From Sphingobacteriales bacterium (GTDB lineage Bacteria; Bacteroidota; Bacteroidia; Chitinophagales; Chitinophagaceae), in NCBI GenBank assembly GCA_947463665.1, contig CANHUD010000102.1:1-7994 (forward strand): a stretch of 7,994 nucleotides of DNA. The letters are read 5' to 3'. How positions within the stretch are numbered: the stretch's first letter is position 1; each line of letters opens with the position of its first letter. A program made the position numbers and the translations under genes. The notes below the pieces were generated by a model. It had not been told where the DNA came from and did no database searches. It was given only the letters and a program-made list of their open reading frames with translations. Shown here in pieces: positions 7,701-7,994 of this stretch.

Positions 7701-7784
7701 GATCCCGAAGCACCTCTGGGCGCTCCCAGTTTTTATCCCCAGGTGGCTTCCTATGTGGCCGGTGTACGTGTAAGTCTCAAATAA
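4773..7784 (+). CDS. SusC-family TonB-linked outer-membrane glycan transporter
   Basis: The gene encodes 1003 residues, typical for SusC/RagA proteins, which form TonB-powered outer-membrane barrels capped by a SusD lipoprotein and import oligosaccharides. The first ATG gives a signal peptide (K-K-R-K at 2-5, hydrophobic core, likely cleavage after Ala25, VYA|Q). Residues ~29-98 are a carboxypeptidase-D regulatory-like domain (K-I-S-G-K-V start, A-A-D-G-T-F at 59-64, F-T-A-V-G-Y at 76-81). A TonB-box-like MEQVVVVGY lies at 103-111. The plug spans ~112-230, with LQGTLPGV at 143-150, IRIRG at 165-169 and SVLKDAASASIYGSRAAGG at 201-219. The remainder is the beta-barrel, with a D-x-N-x-D-G loop at 823-828 that resembles a calcium site and a C-terminal YLKLKTVAIGYTFP signature. 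No STN domain precedes the regulatory-like domain, so direct ECF/anti-sigma signalling is unlikely. No Shine-Dalgarno is visible, as is usual in this phylum. The substrate cannot be inferred from sequence; a fucose-containing glycan is suggested only by the neighbour. Confidence 0.96.
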   Translation: MKKRKLFWMFMCTICVHLFSLHVYAQGQKISGKVQSADAKPLEGVTITVEGSTVSSVTAADGTFSIAASASDRLTFTAVGYKSKTVPATSGITLTLEQENAEMEQVVVVGYSRQKKVNLTGAVSVLSGSELVKRPVYNTTVALQGTLPGVTVTQFNGVPGSEAQIRIRGLGTLGNNEPLVLIDGVVAAFGDVDPNNIETISVLKDAASASIYGSRAAGGVILITSKRGKSGRMKVDYDAFYGFQTPVDRPNYLNGADFMKFSNEALMNEGAAPRFTDDHINNYMANHAKDPDRFPNTDWQKATFTNGLQQQHNVTLNGGTDRIKLLAALNYMDQNGIVDNSGFKRYSLRLNADYKASEKLNFQFDANLRREDTKAPSVGYASLFNQVYRVPPIFAALYSDGSWGPGWEGANPLAWARASGVNATNSNQVLLNLQANYTPIKGLNINFNFAPKYYTDYSVNNQRRIDYFNFDTKALFISSPNRTSLSNSTNNNLTNYMRVQANYSKTFKWLELNTLIGAEQTDSRSQGFNAYRELTLFPDLVQLNSYPVLNQNLGGYGNAWALRSYYGRVNLVASDKYLLEMNSRYDGSSRFAADFRRYGFFPSFSAGWIVSKEKFMENIRPVSLLKLRASWGALGNQNIGNYPYIASLTLSQGVFNNNILSAAAQTVAANREITWESTKILNFGLDAGFFGNKLNLEFDYYIKNTDDILLTLPVPQIVGLSPAVQNAGIVENKGWDLQVRYNDRIGKKFNYGITGVLSDVRNRVVDLAGTGPFISGFQITQVGQEMGSLFGLQAAGLFQTQEEIIGHPTQFGNVRPGDIKYIDQNKDGVINNLDRVIIGSRIPRYTYSTNLFFEYHGFDVTLFFQGVGKMNGYQNQDAAWAFHNAGSVRDIHVGRWSTTKTPEENLRATYPRFFIAQQNNQQTSSYWLEDASYLKLKTVAIGYTFPTSVLTKTPFSMFKIYVSGQNVFSWDNIPGYDPEAPLGAPSFYPQVASYVAGVRVSLK
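4805..4823 (+). other. Perfect 7-5-7 palindrome (possible mRNA hairpin) inside the susC signal-peptide codons
   Basis: GTGTACG and CGTACAC flank the 5-base spacer ATATG, starting 32 bases after the A of the start codon. In RNA it would form a 7-bp stem with a 5-base loop near the ribosome's initiation footprint. It could tune translation or be a DNA-binding site, or be chance within codons for C-T-I-C-V-H. No other equally good hairpin stood out nearby. Confidence 0.35.
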
Positions 7785-7803
7785 TTTTAAAAATCACCAG
7801 AGT

Positions 7804-7994
7804 ATGAAAAAGATACATCCCTATATAATCGCTTTTCTTTTGATCGGATGCCTGGCATCCTGTAATAAGGCGTACCTAGACCGATTCCCGGAAGATTCAC
7901 CCAATAGCAGTACATATTACAAAACAGCCGATGAACTGGTACTGGCTGTAAATGGGGCCTATAATAGTCTGTCCTTTATTCAGCAATACGTTCC
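7804..7994 (+). CDS. SusD/RagB-family outer-membrane glycan-binding lipoprotein, N-terminal fragment
   Basis: The first 63 codons are visible and the reading frame is still open at the window end. The N-terminus is a lipoprotein signal: K-K at 2-3, a hydrophobic core, and lipobox L17-A18-S19-C20 with Cys20 as the lipidated residue. The following YLDRFPEDSP and the later DELVLAVNGAYNSL are typical of SusD proteins, which cap the SusC barrel at the cell surface and capture glycan. It starts 19 bases after the susC stop, with no Shine-Dalgarno and no room for a promoter or terminator, so the two are surely co-transcribed. The glycan-binding region lies beyond the window. Confidence 0.95.
   Translation, partial: MKKIHPYIIAFLLIGCLASCNKAYLDRFPEDSPNSSTYYKTADELVLAVNGAYNSLSFIQQYV

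Overview
The window reads as part of a polysaccharide utilization locus (PUL) of a Bacteroidota bacterium. The evidence is a SusC-type TonB-dependent transporter followed 19 bases later by the start of a SusD-type lipoprotein, a fucosidase next door, no Shine-Dalgarno sequences ahead of the starts, and promoter-like boxes resembling the Bacteroidota TTTG / TAnnTTTG pattern. The fairly balanced base composition and protein style would fit the Chitinophagaceae/Sphingobacteriales side of the phylum better than gut Bacteroides, but this is a loose impression.

Layout. (1) Bases 1-1105 (+) hold the C-terminal part of a GH29 alpha-L-fucosidase that starts before the window and ends in an F5/8 (discoidin-type) carbohydrate-binding module. 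(2) Fourteen bases later, 1120-3546 (+) encodes an 808-residue exported protein of unknown function, apparently co-transcribed with the fucosidase. It has a clear internal duplication: two ungapped ~81-residue copies of one module, inside a longer and more degenerate repeat covering about half the protein. (3) An AraC-family regulator (3540-4421) lies on the minus strand, tail to tail with gene 2 and overlapping it by 7 bases. (4) A 351-base AT-rich divergent regulatory region (4422-4772) separates the regulator from susC. It holds candidate promoters facing both ways and a 7-5-7 inverted repeat. (5) susC (4773-7784) and the first 63 codons of susD (7804 onward) start a second + strand operon that runs off the window.

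How it may work together (inference). The SusC/SusD pair would bind and import a glycan fragment across the outer membrane. The fucosidase would remove terminal L-fucose from that glycan, and the unknown protein would act with it in the periplasm or at the surface. The AraC protein, with its histidine-rich cupin sensor domain, is the natural candidate to switch on the divergent susCD operon. The SusC lacks the N-terminal STN signalling domain used with ECF sigma/anti-sigma pairs, which fits control by a separate one-component regulator. The identity of the glycan cannot be read from this window. The most notable content is the uncharacterised duplicated protein and two 7-5-7 palindromes, one in the divergent promoter region and one just inside the susC coding sequence.
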